Assembly: GCA_005503165.1 (NCBI GenBank)
Contig: SCNT01000004.1
Span: 1-64,000 of the forward strand
Length of the DNA stretch: 64,000 nucleotides
Reading direction: 5' to 3'
From: Sphingomonadaceae bacterium 3R27E2-A
GTDB taxonomy: Bacteria; Pseudomonadota; Alphaproteobacteria; Sphingomonadales; Sphingomonadaceae
A model generated the notes under the pieces. That model made no database searches and was not told the origin of the DNA. It worked only from the letters and a program-made list of their open reading frames with translations. The position numbers were made by a program, and so were the translations under genes. Below are positions 35,198 to 42,991 of this stretch, piece after piece. Each line of letters opens with the position of its first letter. The stretch's first letter is position 1.

Positions 35198-35752
35198 CTA
35201 ACCCGCGCGGTCATAGGCGGCGCGCAGCCAGCCCGCGACCTCTTCGTCGGCTTCGGCATCGGCGGCGATCCGCACCCGGTGCGATACCATCGCGTTCCAG
35301 CTTCCGGCGAGTTCGAGCTTGCCCGCGGGCTCGTCGCCCTTGAGCGCGAGGCCGATGTCGAAGCGGTCCCCGGTCGAGGGCATCAGCAGCGCGAACTGCT
35401 TCTTGCGGCGCAGGCTCACATAGCCCTTCTTCGGCGCCAGCTCGACGTCGCCGCCGAAGCCCTGCACCAGGGCCACCAGCCGGTCGTAGAGCGGGCGCCA
35501 ATGCGCCTTCGCGCCGTCGAAGGCCGCCGCAACCAGCGCGTCGTCGTCCTGCGACAGCGACGAAGAGGCATTGGCGGCGTGCACGACCATATTGGCATAG
35601 CCGTGTCCCAGCCCATGCTCGGCCTTCAGATGATTGACCAGCGCCATATGCGGACCGATCCCGCTCGCGCGCGCCACGGCGACCCACTCGTCGAGCGTCT
35701 TGCCCGTCTTCGCGCGGAGGTTCTCCGCCATCGTCGCAAATTCATCGACCAT
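35198..35752 (-). CDS. DUF4287/DUF5655 domain protein
   Basis: This 184-residue protein is made of an N-terminal DUF4287 helical region (TGKTLDEWVAVARASG, KAEHGLGHGYANMVVHAA) and a C-terminal DUF5655-like domain (VELAPKKGYVSLRRKKQFALLMPST). The latter domain is related to nucleic-acid or transport-type small folds, with no known enzyme activity. GGGGAGG lies 7 nt before the ATG at 35752. It is the first gene of the three-gene operon under the palindromic operator, so it is probably induced with the TetR regulator. Confidence 0.85.
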   Translation of the reverse strand: MVDEFATMAENLRAKTGKTLDEWVAVARASGIGPHMALVNHLKAEHGLGHGYANMVVHAANASSSLSQDDDALVAAAFDGAKAHWRPLYDRLVALVQGFGGDVELAPKKGYVSLRRKKQFALLMPSTGDRFDIGLALKGDEPAGKLELAGSWNAMVSHRVRIAADAEADEEVAGWLRAAYDRAG

Positions 35753-35778
35753 CGATAGCCTCCCCTGAACGAGTCTCC

Positions 35779-35816
35779 AGCGACTTGATTGAATACTCAA
35801 TCAAGTCGCTCGTCAA
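35779..35816 (-). promoter_or_regulatory. TetR operator palindrome overlapping the operon promoter
   Basis: Two perfect 14-nt arms, AGCGACTTGATTGA and TCAATCAAGTCGCT, flank the 4-nt spacer ATAC (35779-35810), 27 nt upstream of the DUF4287 start. On the minus strand a -35-like TTGACG (complement of 35811-35816) and a -10-like TATTCA (complement of 35790-35795) are 15 nt apart, so the palindrome covers the spacer and the -10. This is the classical layout for autorepression by the TetR protein encoded second in the operon. Confidence 0.8.
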
Positions 35817-35878
35817 GGGGCTTGCATGGAGGGAAGACGAAGAGGGCTTTGGGGTGGATTCCCGCCATTCCCTTCATT

Positions 35879-35955
35879 GTCATTCCCGCGAAAGCGGGAA
35901 CCCAGAGCGTACGTCGGCTTACCCCACACTGGGTCCCCGCTTTCGCGGGGATGAC
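35879..35955. repeat. Intergenic palindromic repeat, family F
   Basis: Arms 35879-35904 and 35930-35955 read GTCATTCCCGCGAAAGCGGG and its complement with very few mismatches. Each arm also has its own hairpin (CCCGCGAAAGCGGG). Single copy in the window, related in style to family C. Confidence 0.85.
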
Positions 35956-36054
35956 AAAGTTGGGCGAGCGTCCGCACCGCCCGAAAACCGACGTCATTTG
36001 GCGCTCCAGCCTAATCACCTTGGCAAAGCCGGCGCCAGCCCCGATATGCGCAAC

Positions 36055-36759
36055 ATGTGCGTCGTCGCCCTTGCCCACCGCGTCCATCCCGACTGGCCCC
36101 TGATCCTGATCGGCAATCGCGACGAGTTTCACGGCCGACCCGCCGCACCGCTGCAAGTCTGGGATGACGGCAGCGGCATCGTCGCGGGGCGCGACCTGCA
36201 GGCGGGCGGCACCTGGCTCGGGGTGCAACCCCGGCAGCGGCGTATCGTCGTGGTGACCAACGTGCGCGGCGCGCTGCCCGATCCCGGCAAGGAATCGCGG
36301 GGCGCACTCGTCACCGACATGTTGCGCGGCGACGGGCGCTTCGCCGATCCGGCCCCCGCCGACCTCGATCGGTTCAACGCCTTCAACCTCTTCGCGATCT
36401 CGGGGGACGAGGCCCGCCTCTTCAGCAACCGACCCGCCCCGCGCATCGAGATGGTGGCGGGCGGCGTTCACGCGCTCGCCAACGAACCCGTCGATACTCC
36501 CTGCCCGCGCGCCGACCGCCTCGCCGGCCTGCTGCAGCACCAGGCAAAAAAATCCGGATCCGACTTCGGTGCGCTGATGGCCGCGCTCAGCGAAAGCGAC
36601 GCTCCGGCACTGTTCCTGCCGGGCGAAGTCTATGGGACGCGATGCAGTACGCTGGTGGCGGTTTCGCGCGCCGGACAGGTGATGATGATGGAGCGCCGCT
36701 ATGACGCGCAGGGCCGCACCACAGGCCGCACCAGCCTGACGCGCGACTGGGGCGGCTGA
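36055..36759 (+). CDS. NRDE (TANGO2-like) family protein
   Basis: The 234-residue protein is of the Ser/Thr-rich T10/NRDE family, homologous to eukaryotic TANGO2. The family signature NRDE appears in ILIGNRDEFHGRPA near the N-terminus, followed by DLQAGGTWLGV and VVTNVRG. Starting at the second ATG puts Cys at position 2 (MCVVALA), as in family members where this Cys may be an N-terminal nucleophile. An ATG 9 nt upstream is possible. Biochemical role is unsettled; links to haem or lipid handling are reported for TANGO2 relatives. Confidence 0.88.
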   Translation: MCVVALAHRVHPDWPLILIGNRDEFHGRPAAPLQVWDDGSGIVAGRDLQAGGTWLGVQPRQRRIVVVTNVRGALPDPGKESRGALVTDMLRGDGRFADPAPADLDRFNAFNLFAISGDEARLFSNRPAPRIEMVAGGVHALANEPVDTPCPRADRLAGLLQHQAKKSGSDFGALMAALSESDAPALFLPGEVYGTRCSTLVAVSRAGQVMMMERRYDAQGRTTGRTSLTRDWGG

Positions 36760-36792
36760 AGACCCATGCAAACGGCAAGTTCGGGGTTGATT

Positions 36793-36918
36793 TAAGCCAT
36801 GCCCCTCGCTGAAAGGGAGGGGTTAGGGGTGGGTAGCGAGCGCAGCGAGCAAGAATAAGAGCACCGCCTTCGGCGGTTACCCACCCCCAGCCCCTCCGTT
36901 TCAGGGAGGGGAGCTTAA
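36793..36918. repeat. Intergenic palindromic repeat, family D-like copy 3
   Basis: Outer arms TTAAGCCATGCCCCTC and GAGGGGAGCTTAA, then AGGGAGGGGTTAGGGGTGGG paired with CCCACCCCCAGCCCCTCC, enclose a small hairpin ACCGCCTTCGGCGGT (36863-36877). It sits between the NRDE gene and the infC terminator. The GCTGCGACTA module of copies 1 and 2 is absent, so this may be a sister family. Confidence 0.75.
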
Positions 36919-36965
36919 TGTCCCCTCCCGCCCGAAGCCCGTCATTCGGCGAGGACGCGGCCGCC

Positions 36966-37002
36966 AACGAAAAGGGCGGCCGTTCCGCCTGAACGACCGC
37001 CC
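36966..37002 (-). terminator. Rho-independent terminator of infC
   Basis: On the minus strand GGGCGGTCGTTC and GAACGGCCGCCC form a 12-bp stem (one G-U pair) with a 5-nt loop, followed by TTTTCGTT. It begins 27 nt after the infC stop codon. Confidence 0.85.
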
Positions 37003-37029
37003 TCGAATTTCCGGTCGGCCAAGACCCGA

Positions 37030-37578
37030 TCACTTCGGCGCGAGAACCATCAGCATCTGGCGGCCTTCGGTGCGCGGGTGCGCCTCGACCTTGGCGACTT
37101 CGGCGGTCATCTCGGCGACGCGCTGGAGCACGTTGAGGCCGAGCTGGGTGTGGCTCATCTCGCGGCCACGGAAGCGCATGGTCATCTTGACCTTGTCGCC
37201 CTCGCCCAGAAAGTCGAACACCTTCTTCATCTTCACGTCGAAGTCGTGGTCGTCGATGTTCGGACGCATCTTGATCTCCTTGATCTCCTGCGTCTTCTGA
37301 CTCTTGCGGGCGAGATTCGCCTTTTTCTGGGCCTCATATTTGAACTTGCCGACGTCCAGGAACTTGCACACCGGCGGGTCGGCGTTCGGCGACACCTCGA
37401 CCAGATCCAGCCCCACTTCGGCTGCCGCTTCGATCGCTTCGGCCGTCAGCATCACGCCCAGATTTTCGCCTTCCTCGTCGATCACACGGACTTTGGGAGA
37501 GGCGATGAATTCATTGTATCGCGGGCCGTTTTTCGGCGGCAGCGGCGCCATCGGGCGGCGGGTCATGGGCGGTGGTAT
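37030..37578 (-). CDS. infC: Translation initiation factor IF-3, probable AUA start
   Basis: IF-3 binds the 30S subunit and checks the start codon and initiator tRNA. Both domains are complete: [22 protein letters not shown] leads the N-domain, the linker [10 protein letters not shown] follows, and [14 protein letters not shown] is in the C-domain. The first ATG is at 37566, but AGGAG (37587-37591) lies 20 nt from it and exactly 8 nt from an in-frame ATA at 37576-37578. A rare AUU/AUC/AUA start is the known device by which IF-3 represses its own mRNA, so I extend the gene to 37578 (182 codons). If wrong, the protein is 178 residues from the ATG. Confidence 0.93.
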   Translation of the reverse strand: MPPPMTRRPMAPLPPKNGPRYNEFIASPKVRVIDEEGENLGVMLTAEAIEAAAEVGLDLVEVSPNADPPVCKFLDVGKFKYEAQKKANLARKSQKTQEIKEIKMRPNIDDHDFDVKMKKVFDFLGEGDKVKMTMRFRGREMSHTQLGLNVLQRVAEMTAEVAKVEAHPRTEGRQMLMVLAPK

Positions 37579-37591
37579 AGCTGTATCTCCT
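37576..37591 (-). promoter_or_regulatory. infC ribosome site and non-canonical AUA start
   Basis: AGGAG, 8 nt spacer ATACAGCT, then ATA CCA CCG CCC ATG. The Shine-Dalgarno sequence fits the ATA and not the ATG, which points to start-codon autoregulation by IF-3. Confidence 0.7.
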
Positions 37592-37735
37592 GGTCGTTGT
37601 TACGGACGCGCGGAATCGATGCATCGCGCGCGCCATGCTCATATAGTGAACGCGCGGCCATCGTAAAGGCTGCGAGCGCGCCTTTGTTACCGCTTTTTCG
37701 CCGACTGTGGCGGCTGTGCCACTACCGCCGCAGAC

Positions 37736-38965
37736 TTACCTGGCGTCGGGCCATTTGGTCGGCGCGGGGTCGATGACGCGAAAGCCGCCGGCACCGACCT
37801 CGCTGACCTCGAGCGCGCGCATCGCGATGCCGCGATTGTTGAAGCGGAAAATCCCGTCGACTCCTCCGAAACCGTCCGCCGAAAGCAGCCGGCTCGCAGG
37901 AAAGGCGGTTCCCGGCTTCCACTCGCGCGCGATGCGCACGGTCAGCAGCACCGAGTCGTAACCGAGGCTCGCCAGCCGGTACGGCGCGCGGCCGTAGCGC
38001 GTACGATAGCTGGCCGCCATCTGGCCGTAGAGCCCATCGGAAACACTCGCGAACCACGACCCACGCATCGCCGCGTTGCTGCCGAGCGATGCCTCGGTGT
38101 TCCAGAGTTCGGTGCCCAGGATCTGCTTGCCGCTCGTGCCCTTGACGATCGGCACCGCGCGGATCGCGTTGCTGCCCGAATCGGCGATCAGCACCGCGTC
38201 CATCGCGCCGCCATTAGCCAGGCGCCGCGCCGCGCCGGTCAGCGCGGTCGCGCTGCGGTCGTAGCTTTCGACCGCGACCAATGTGCCGCCCGCCTCGGCC
38301 ACCGCCGCGCGGAACGCCGCCGCCGAGCGGTCGCCATAGACATTCTTGGGCACGAGCGCGCCGAAGCGGCTGTGTCCCTTGCCCCGCGCGAAGGCGACCA
38401 CGCGCTCGACCGACTGGCCGGGGACGAAGCCCATGATGAAGACGCCGTTGCCCGCGACGCCGCTGTCGTTCGAGAAGCTCAAGACCGGCACTTTCGCCTC
38501 GCGCGCGATCGGCGCGACCGCTGCGACGTCTTCGGTGAGCAGCGGCCCGAGGATCAGCTTGTTGCCGTCGGCAATCGCCTGCCGCGCCGCGGCCGCCGCG
38601 CCGAGCGCAGTGTCGTAGGTCGTGATGCGCAGCCGCTCGGTCCTGGTGTCGAGCAGCGCCAGCGTCGTCGCATTGGCGATCGCATTGCCGACGTCGGCGT
38701 TGGCGCCCGTCTGCGGCACGAGCAGCGCGACGCGGTGGCGGTCGGTGTCGGTCGGCAGCCCGGGCTCGATCCCGGTTTCGGGCGGCCGCTCGGGGGGCGG
38801 CGGCGCGACGGGGCCCTCCGCCTTGGGCACCATCTGGCACGCCGCGAGGAACCCGGCCATCGCGAGCGTAGCCGCCATCCGCAGCATTTGCCGCCGCGGC
38901 GACGCAATCCTTTGGCGCTGCGCCGCAGTTTCTGGCATCTGCTGCGTCATGCCGAAATCCACCAT
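37736..38965 (-). CDS. Penicillin-binding protein activator-like lipoprotein (LpoA-type)
   Basis: This 409-residue protein has a lipoprotein signal (LAACQM; the modified Cys is at about position 43) and a periplasmic-binding-protein type I fold as in the LpoA C-domain and leucine-binding proteins: HRVALLVPQTGANADVGNAI, LILGPLLTEDVAAVAP, VLSFSNDSGVAGNGVFIMG. It is probably outer-membrane anchored and may stimulate peptidoglycan synthases. The ATG at 38965 has AAGGGAG upstream; a second ATG at 38950 lies in the CATG shared with rsmI. The two divergent genes overlap at their 5' ends. Confidence 0.88.
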   Translation of the reverse strand: MVDFGMTQQMPETAAQRQRIASPRRQMLRMAATLAMAGFLAACQMVPKAEGPVAPPPPERPPETGIEPGLPTDTDRHRVALLVPQTGANADVGNAIANATTLALLDTRTERLRITTYDTALGAAAAARQAIADGNKLILGPLLTEDVAAVAPIAREAKVPVLSFSNDSGVAGNGVFIMGFVPGQSVERVVAFARGKGHSRFGALVPKNVYGDRSAAAFRAAVAEAGGTLVAVESYDRSATALTGAARRLANGGAMDAVLIADSGSNAIRAVPIVKGTSGKQILGTELWNTEASLGSNAAMRGSWFASVSDGLYGQMAASYRTRYGRAPYRLASLGYDSVLLTVRIAREWKPGTAFPASRLLSADGFGGVDGIFRFNNRGIAMRALEVSEVGAGGFRVIDPAPTKWPDAR

Positions 38966-39809
38966 CTCAGATTCTCCCTTGCCCGGTCTCTATATCGTCG
39001 CGACCCCCATCGGCAACCTTGGCGACATCACCCCGCGCGCCGCGGCGACGCTGGCGCACGCCGATGTGATCGCCGCCGAAGACACGCGTGTGACGGCGAA
39101 GCTGCTGGCGCATCTCGGTTTGCGGATTTCGATGACCCCCTATCACGACCATAGCGACGAACGCGCGCGCGCGGCGCTGGTTGCGCGGATGGAGCGCGAA
39201 GTCGTGGTGCTGGTCAGCGACGCGGGCACCCCCCTGATCAGCGATCCGGGCTACAAGCTGGTGCGCGACGCGCGCGCGGCGGGGCGCCATGTCACCACCC
39301 TGCCCGGCCCCTGCGCCGCGATCGCCGCGATCACGCTGTCGGGGCTGCCGAGCGACCGTTTCCTCTTCGCGGGCTTCCTGCCGAACAAGGCGAAGGCGCG
39401 CGCCGACACCATCGCGGAATTCGCGGAGCTGCGCGCCAGCCTCGTCTTCTACGAAAGCGGGCCACGCCTGTCGGCGGCGCTCGCCGCGCTGGCAGAGGGG
39501 CTCGGCGACCGCCAGGCTGCGGTCGCGCGCGAGATCAGCAAGCTTTACGAGCAATGCGTCACCGGCACGCTGACCGAGCTTGCGGCGCGCTACGCCGATG
39601 CGCCGCCCAGGGGCGAGATCGTGATCGTCGTCGGCCCGCCGGGCGAAGCGGCAACCGAAGCGGCGGACGACGCGACGCTCGACGCCGCGCTGCGCAACGC
39701 CATGGCGGACAGGCCGGTCGCGCAGGCGGCGAAGGCGGTCGCCAAGCGCTTCGGGCTCGACCGCCACGCCGTTTACGCCCGCGCGCTCGCGCTGAAGGGC
39801 GGCGATTGA
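38949..39809 (+). CDS. rsmI: 16S rRNA (cytidine1402-2'-O)-methyltransferase
   Basis: The 286-residue tetrapyrrole-methylase-fold enzyme methylates C1402 in the ribosomal P site. Hallmarks are GLYIVATPIGNLGDITPRA, IAAEDTR, VSDAGTPLISDPGY and LPGPCAAIAAITLSGLPSDRFLFAGFLP. The start at 38949 overlaps the divergent LpoA-like gene by 17 nt and has no good ribosome site; a TTG at 38979 would give a protein starting just before the first conserved block. The gene pair rsmI-yraN, with LpoA-like gene divergent, is a common proteobacterial arrangement. Confidence 0.95.
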   Translation: MPKSTISDSPLPGLYIVATPIGNLGDITPRAAATLAHADVIAAEDTRVTAKLLAHLGLRISMTPYHDHSDERARAALVARMEREVVVLVSDAGTPLISDPGYKLVRDARAAGRHVTTLPGPCAAIAAITLSGLPSDRFLFAGFLPNKAKARADTIAEFAELRASLVFYESGPRLSAALAALAEGLGDRQAAVAREISKLYEQCVTGTLTELAARYADAPPRGEIVIVVGPPGEAATEAADDATLDAALRNAMADRPVAQAAKAVAKRFGLDRHAVYARALALKGGD

Positions 39810-40156
39810 AACGCGCCGCCGCCGAAGCGCGCGGGCGCAAGGCCGAGCGCCGCGCCGCCTGGTGGCTGCGCCTCCACGGCTGGCGCGTGCTCGGCCAGCG
39901 GCTCCGCGTGCCCGTCGGCGAGGTCGACCTCGTCGCGCGGCGCGGGCGGACGGTCGCCTTCATCGAAGTGAAGTGGCGCGACAAGGCCGAGGACCTCGAC
40001 CTCGCGGTCGACCAATATCGCCTGCGCCGCGTCGCCGCGGCTGCCGAAATGCTGTCACCGCGCTTCGCCCGGCCGCAGGACGATATAAGGATCGACGTGA
40101 TGCTCCTTGCACCCGGCCGCCTGCCACGCCATCTGGTCCACGTCTGGCAGCCCTGA
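39806..40156 (+). CDS. yraN: YraN family (UPF0102) endonuclease-like protein
   Basis: This 116-residue protein has a restriction-endonuclease-like fold. GRKAERRAAWWLRLHGWRVL begins the domain, and the PD-(D/E)XK-like core is GEVDLVARRGRTVAFIEVKWR. Its TTG start overlaps the rsmI stop (TTGA), so translation is coupled. The role is unknown; the family is nearly universal next to rsmI and may act on DNA or be involved in repair. Confidence 0.9.
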   Translation: MKRAAAEARGRKAERRAAWWLRLHGWRVLGQRLRVPVGEVDLVARRGRTVAFIEVKWRDKAEDLDLAVDQYRLRRVAAAAEMLSPRFARPQDDIRIDVMLLAPGRLPRHLVHVWQP

Positions 40157-40176
40157 CGGCGCCCGAGGAGAAGAAC

Positions 40177-41127
40177 ATGACCCTGCGCGCCGCGGTGCAA
40201 ATGGACCCGATGGATGGCATCAACATCGGGGGCGACAGCAGTTTCCACCTGATGCTCAAGGCGCTCGAGCGCGGCTACACCCTCTATCACTACGACGTGC
40301 GCGGGCTGACGTGGGAGGCGGGGCGGCTGACCACCAAGGCGCACCGCGTGCTCGAGGCGAAACGCGAGGCGGGGGCGCATTACAAGTTCGGCGACGAGGT
40401 CCTGCTCGACCTCGGCCGCGATGTCGACGTCGTGCTGATGCGGCAGGATCCGCCCTTCGACCTCGGTTATCTCACGGGCACCTGGCTGCTGGAGCGGATC
40501 AAGGGCGAGACGCTGGTCGTCAACGATCCCGCGGCGGTGCGCGATGCCCCCGAAAAGGTCTTCGTGCTCGACTTCCCGCAGTTCATGCCGCCGACGATGG
40601 TCACGCGCGACCTCGATGCGGTGAGGGATTTCCAGGCGCGCCATGGCGCCGTCGTGATCAAGCCGCTCCACGGCAATGGCGGCAAGGCGGTGTTCAAGAT
40701 CGACGCCGACGGCGGCAACCTCGGCGCGCTGGTCGAGTTGTTCGGGCAGGTCTGGCCCGAGCCCTTCATGGTCCAGCAATTCCTGCCGAGCGTCAGCGAA
40801 GGCGACAAGCGCATCGTGCTCGTCGATGGCGAGGTCGCGGGCGCGATCAACCGCAAGCCCGGCGAAGGCGAGTTCCGCTCGAACCTCGCGGTCGGCGGTT
40901 TTGCCGAAGCGACCGAACTGACCGCGCGCGAAATGGAAATCTGCGCAGCGCTCGGCCCCGCGCTACGCGAACGCGGGCTGGTCTTCGTCGGGATCGACGT
41001 GATCGGCGGCGAATGGCTGACCGAGATCAACGTCACTTCGCCCACCGGGATCGTCGCGATCGACCGCTTCAACGACAGCGATACGGCGGGCATGATCTGG
41101 GATGCGATCAAGCGACGGATCGGCTGA
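40177..41127 (+). CDS. gshB: Glutathione synthase
   Basis: The 316-residue ATP-grasp enzyme ligates glycine to gamma-glutamylcysteine. Landmarks are AVQMDPMDGINIGGDSSF at the N-terminus, VLMRQDPPFD, the ATP-grasp lysine region VVIKPLHGNGGKAVF and the Mg-site GEWLTEINVTSPTG at the end. GAGGAG lies a few nt upstream of the ATG at 40177. It follows yraN by 20 nt and precedes the DedA gene by 23 nt, so rsmI-yraN-gshB-dedA looks like one operon. Confidence 0.96.
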   Translation: MTLRAAVQMDPMDGINIGGDSSFHLMLKALERGYTLYHYDVRGLTWEAGRLTTKAHRVLEAKREAGAHYKFGDEVLLDLGRDVDVVLMRQDPPFDLGYLTGTWLLERIKGETLVVNDPAAVRDAPEKVFVLDFPQFMPPTMVTRDLDAVRDFQARHGAVVIKPLHGNGGKAVFKIDADGGNLGALVELFGQVWPEPFMVQQFLPSVSEGDKRIVLVDGEVAGAINRKPGEGEFRSNLAVGGFAEATELTAREMEICAALGPALRERGLVFVGIDVIGGEWLTEINVTSPTGIVAIDRFNDSDTAGMIWDAIKRRIG

Positions 41128-41150
41128 CGCGGCCCCGCGTTGTTCCCGGC

Positions 41151-41762
41151 ATGACCGACTTCATCCTCAACCTGATCCAGTCGTGGGGCTATGGCGGCAT
41201 CTTCGTGCTGATGCTGCTGGAAAATGTCTTCCCCCCGATCCCGTCCGAAGTGATCATGGGATTGGGCGGGATCGCGGTCGCCAAGGGGCGCTTCGATTTC
41301 GCCACCCTCGTCGCGGTCGCGGTCGCGGGGACGACGCTCGGCAATTATGTGTGGTACGCGATCGGCCGCTGGATCGGGTACGAGCGCCTCAAACCCTTCA
41401 TCGACCGCCACGGCCGCTGGCTGACGCTCGACTGGGACGAGGTCGAAAGGCTGCACAATTTCTTCCTGAAATACGGCCCTGCGATCGTCTTCGTCGCGCG
41501 CTTCATGCCCGTCGCGCGCACGATGGTGTCGCTGCCCGCGGGCATGGTGAAGATGAACCAGCTCAAATTCCTCGCCTGGACCGCCGCGGGCTCGACGATC
41601 TGGATTGCCGCTCTGGCCGGGGCGGGAACCTGGTTCGGGCAGTTCGCCAACCTTGACGCCTTCATCGGTCCGGTCGCGCTGGCCGCGATCGGCTCGCTGG
41701 TGCTCGTCTATGTGTGGCGGGTGATCCGGTGGAAGCCAAAGGCGAGCGAGGAAGAGGCCTAA
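41151..41762 (+). CDS. DedA family membrane protein
   Basis: This 203-residue inner-membrane protein of the DedA/SNARE-associated family is probably a lipid-carrier or phospholipid flippase. ENVFPPIPSEVIMGLGG is the first re-entrant motif with its acidic residue. KYGPAIVFVARFMPVARTMVSLPAG is the conserved second motif with paired arginines. About five hydrophobic segments are present. It is the last gene of the rsmI operon; a palindromic repeat follows. Confidence 0.92.
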   Translation: MTDFILNLIQSWGYGGIFVLMLLENVFPPIPSEVIMGLGGIAVAKGRFDFATLVAVAVAGTTLGNYVWYAIGRWIGYERLKPFIDRHGRWLTLDWDEVERLHNFFLKYGPAIVFVARFMPVARTMVSLPAGMVKMNQLKFLAWTAAGSTIWIAALAGAGTWFGQFANLDAFIGPVALAAIGSLVLVYVWRVIRWKPKASEEEA

Positions 41763-41776
41763 GTCCCATCTCAATC

Positions 41777-41962
41777 CCGTTCGTGTCGAGCGATATGGGG
41801 CGTTAGCGGACGTTCTTAATCCTCCCTGTCGCGAAGCGATGGGGAGGGGGACCGTGCGAAGCATGGTGGAGGGGCGGCGGGCCAACACGATCGTTTGAGG
41901 CCTCGGCCCCTCCACCACCCTGCGGGTGGTCCCCCTCCCCACGGTTTCGCCGCAGGGAGGAT
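41777..41962. repeat. Family A fragment followed by family B copy 2
   Basis: A 17-nt family A remnant (CCGTTCGTGTCGAGCGA, 41777-41793) is cut off by other sequence. After it comes a complete family B element (41819-41962), whose arms begin ATCCTCCCTGTCGCGAAGCG and end CGCAGGGAGGAT, with inner hairpins ACCGTGCGAAGCATGGT and ACCACCCTGCGGGTGGT. It lies between convergent dedA and xerC. Confidence 0.8.
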
Positions 41963-41993
41963 TATTATGTCCGCTCCCACCCCAAAGCCGCAC

Positions 41994-42884
41994 TCAAGCC
42001 CGCGGATGCGCGCTCCGATAAATATCCAGCAGATGCGCCGCATCGACAGCGGTGTAGACCTGCGTCGACGCGAGGCTCGCATGCCCGAGCAATTCCTGCA
42101 GCGAGCGCAGATCGGCTCCGCCCGCGAGCAGGTGCGTCGCGAAGCTGTGGCGCAGCGCGTGCGGCGTCGTCCGTTCGGGCAGCCCCAGCGCGCGCCGTGC
42201 GGAGCGCACGCTGGCGCGCACCACGCCCGGCTGCAAGGGCCCGCCACGCGCGCCGAGGAATAGCGGCGTGGCCTTGCCCATCGGCCATGGACAGGCTTCG
42301 ACATAGCGCGCAACCGCTTTCGCGACCGCAGGCAGGATCGGCACGACGCGCGTCTTGTTCCTCTTGCCCGTCACGCGCAGCACATCGCCGAGCGGCAGCG
42401 CCGCGCCGGTCAGCGACAGCGCCTCGCCGATGCGCAGCCCGGCGCCATAAAGCAGCAGCAGCAGCGCGAAGTCGCGCGCACCAACCCAGCCCTCGCGCGC
42501 ATTGGCCTCGACATCCTGCGCCAGCTGCAGCGCCTCGGCGGGCGCGACGGGGCGCGGCAGGCCTTTCTTCACCCGCGGGCCGCGCAGTGCCGGGAGCGTG
42601 ACGCCCTCGCCGCCGACGAAGCGCAGGAAGCCGCGCAGCGCACTGAGTTCGCGCGCCGCCGAGGCATTGCCCAGCCCCTCGGCACGCCGCGTCGCGAGAT
42701 AGGCCCGCAGGTCGTTGGCGCTTGTCCGCCGCAGCATCGCCGCGTCGGCGGTGCCGCCATGATGGCCCGAAAGGAAGGCGGCAAAGCGCTCGGCGGTCGC
42801 GACATAGGCGCGGCGCGTATGCTCGGACCGGCGCTTCTCGTGCGCCAGATGGGCATTCCAGTCGCGGATCAGTCCGTCGGCCAA
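41994..42884 (-). CDS. xerC: Tyrosine recombinase XerC
   Basis: The 296-residue site-specific recombinase resolves chromosome dimers at dif together with XerD and FtsK. The N-terminal SAM-like DNA-binding domain includes SEHTRRAYVATAERF. The catalytic residues are Arg in GAGLRIGEAL, HALRHSF (His-x-x-Arg), LLGHAS, and Tyr in TQVYTAVD. No ATG is near the N-terminus; the start is a TTG at 42884, directly next to a family G repeat that may have displaced the original leader. It is unlinked to other mobile genes, so a phage integrase is unlikely. Confidence 0.92.
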   Translation of the reverse strand: MADGLIRDWNAHLAHEKRRSEHTRRAYVATAERFAAFLSGHHGGTADAAMLRRTSANDLRAYLATRRAEGLGNASAARELSALRGFLRFVGGEGVTLPALRGPRVKKGLPRPVAPAEALQLAQDVEANAREGWVGARDFALLLLLYGAGLRIGEALSLTGAALPLGDVLRVTGKRNKTRVVPILPAVAKAVARYVEACPWPMGKATPLFLGARGGPLQPGVVRASVRSARRALGLPERTTPHALRHSFATHLLAGGADLRSLQELLGHASLASTQVYTAVDAAHLLDIYRSAHPRA

Positions 42885-42892
42885 CCTTAATT

Positions 42893-42978
42893 CCGTTCGG
42901 GCTGAGCTTGTCGAAGCCCCGTCCTTTCTTCCAGCCTCAAAAGGAAGAACGGCCCTTCGACAAGCTCAGGGCGAACGG
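42893..42978. repeat. Intergenic palindromic repeat, family G
   Basis: Arms 42893-42916 and 42955-42978 (CCGTTCGGGCTGAGCTTGTC and near complement CTTCGACAAGCTCAGGGCGA) enclose a loop of about 38 nt. It fills the gap between hemW and xerC and reaches to within 9 nt of the XerC start codon. Confidence 0.85.
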
Positions 42979-42991
42979 GCTTTGGCGGAGC

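Larger units (their letters stand above)
35753..36054. other. Intergenic region between the TetR operon and the NRDE gene
   Basis: This stretch of about 300 nt holds the TetR operator and operon promoter at its left end and a family F palindrome in the middle (35879-35955). The last 100 nt before the NRDE gene show no clear promoter or ribosome site. No additional coding region is supported. Confidence 0.6.
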
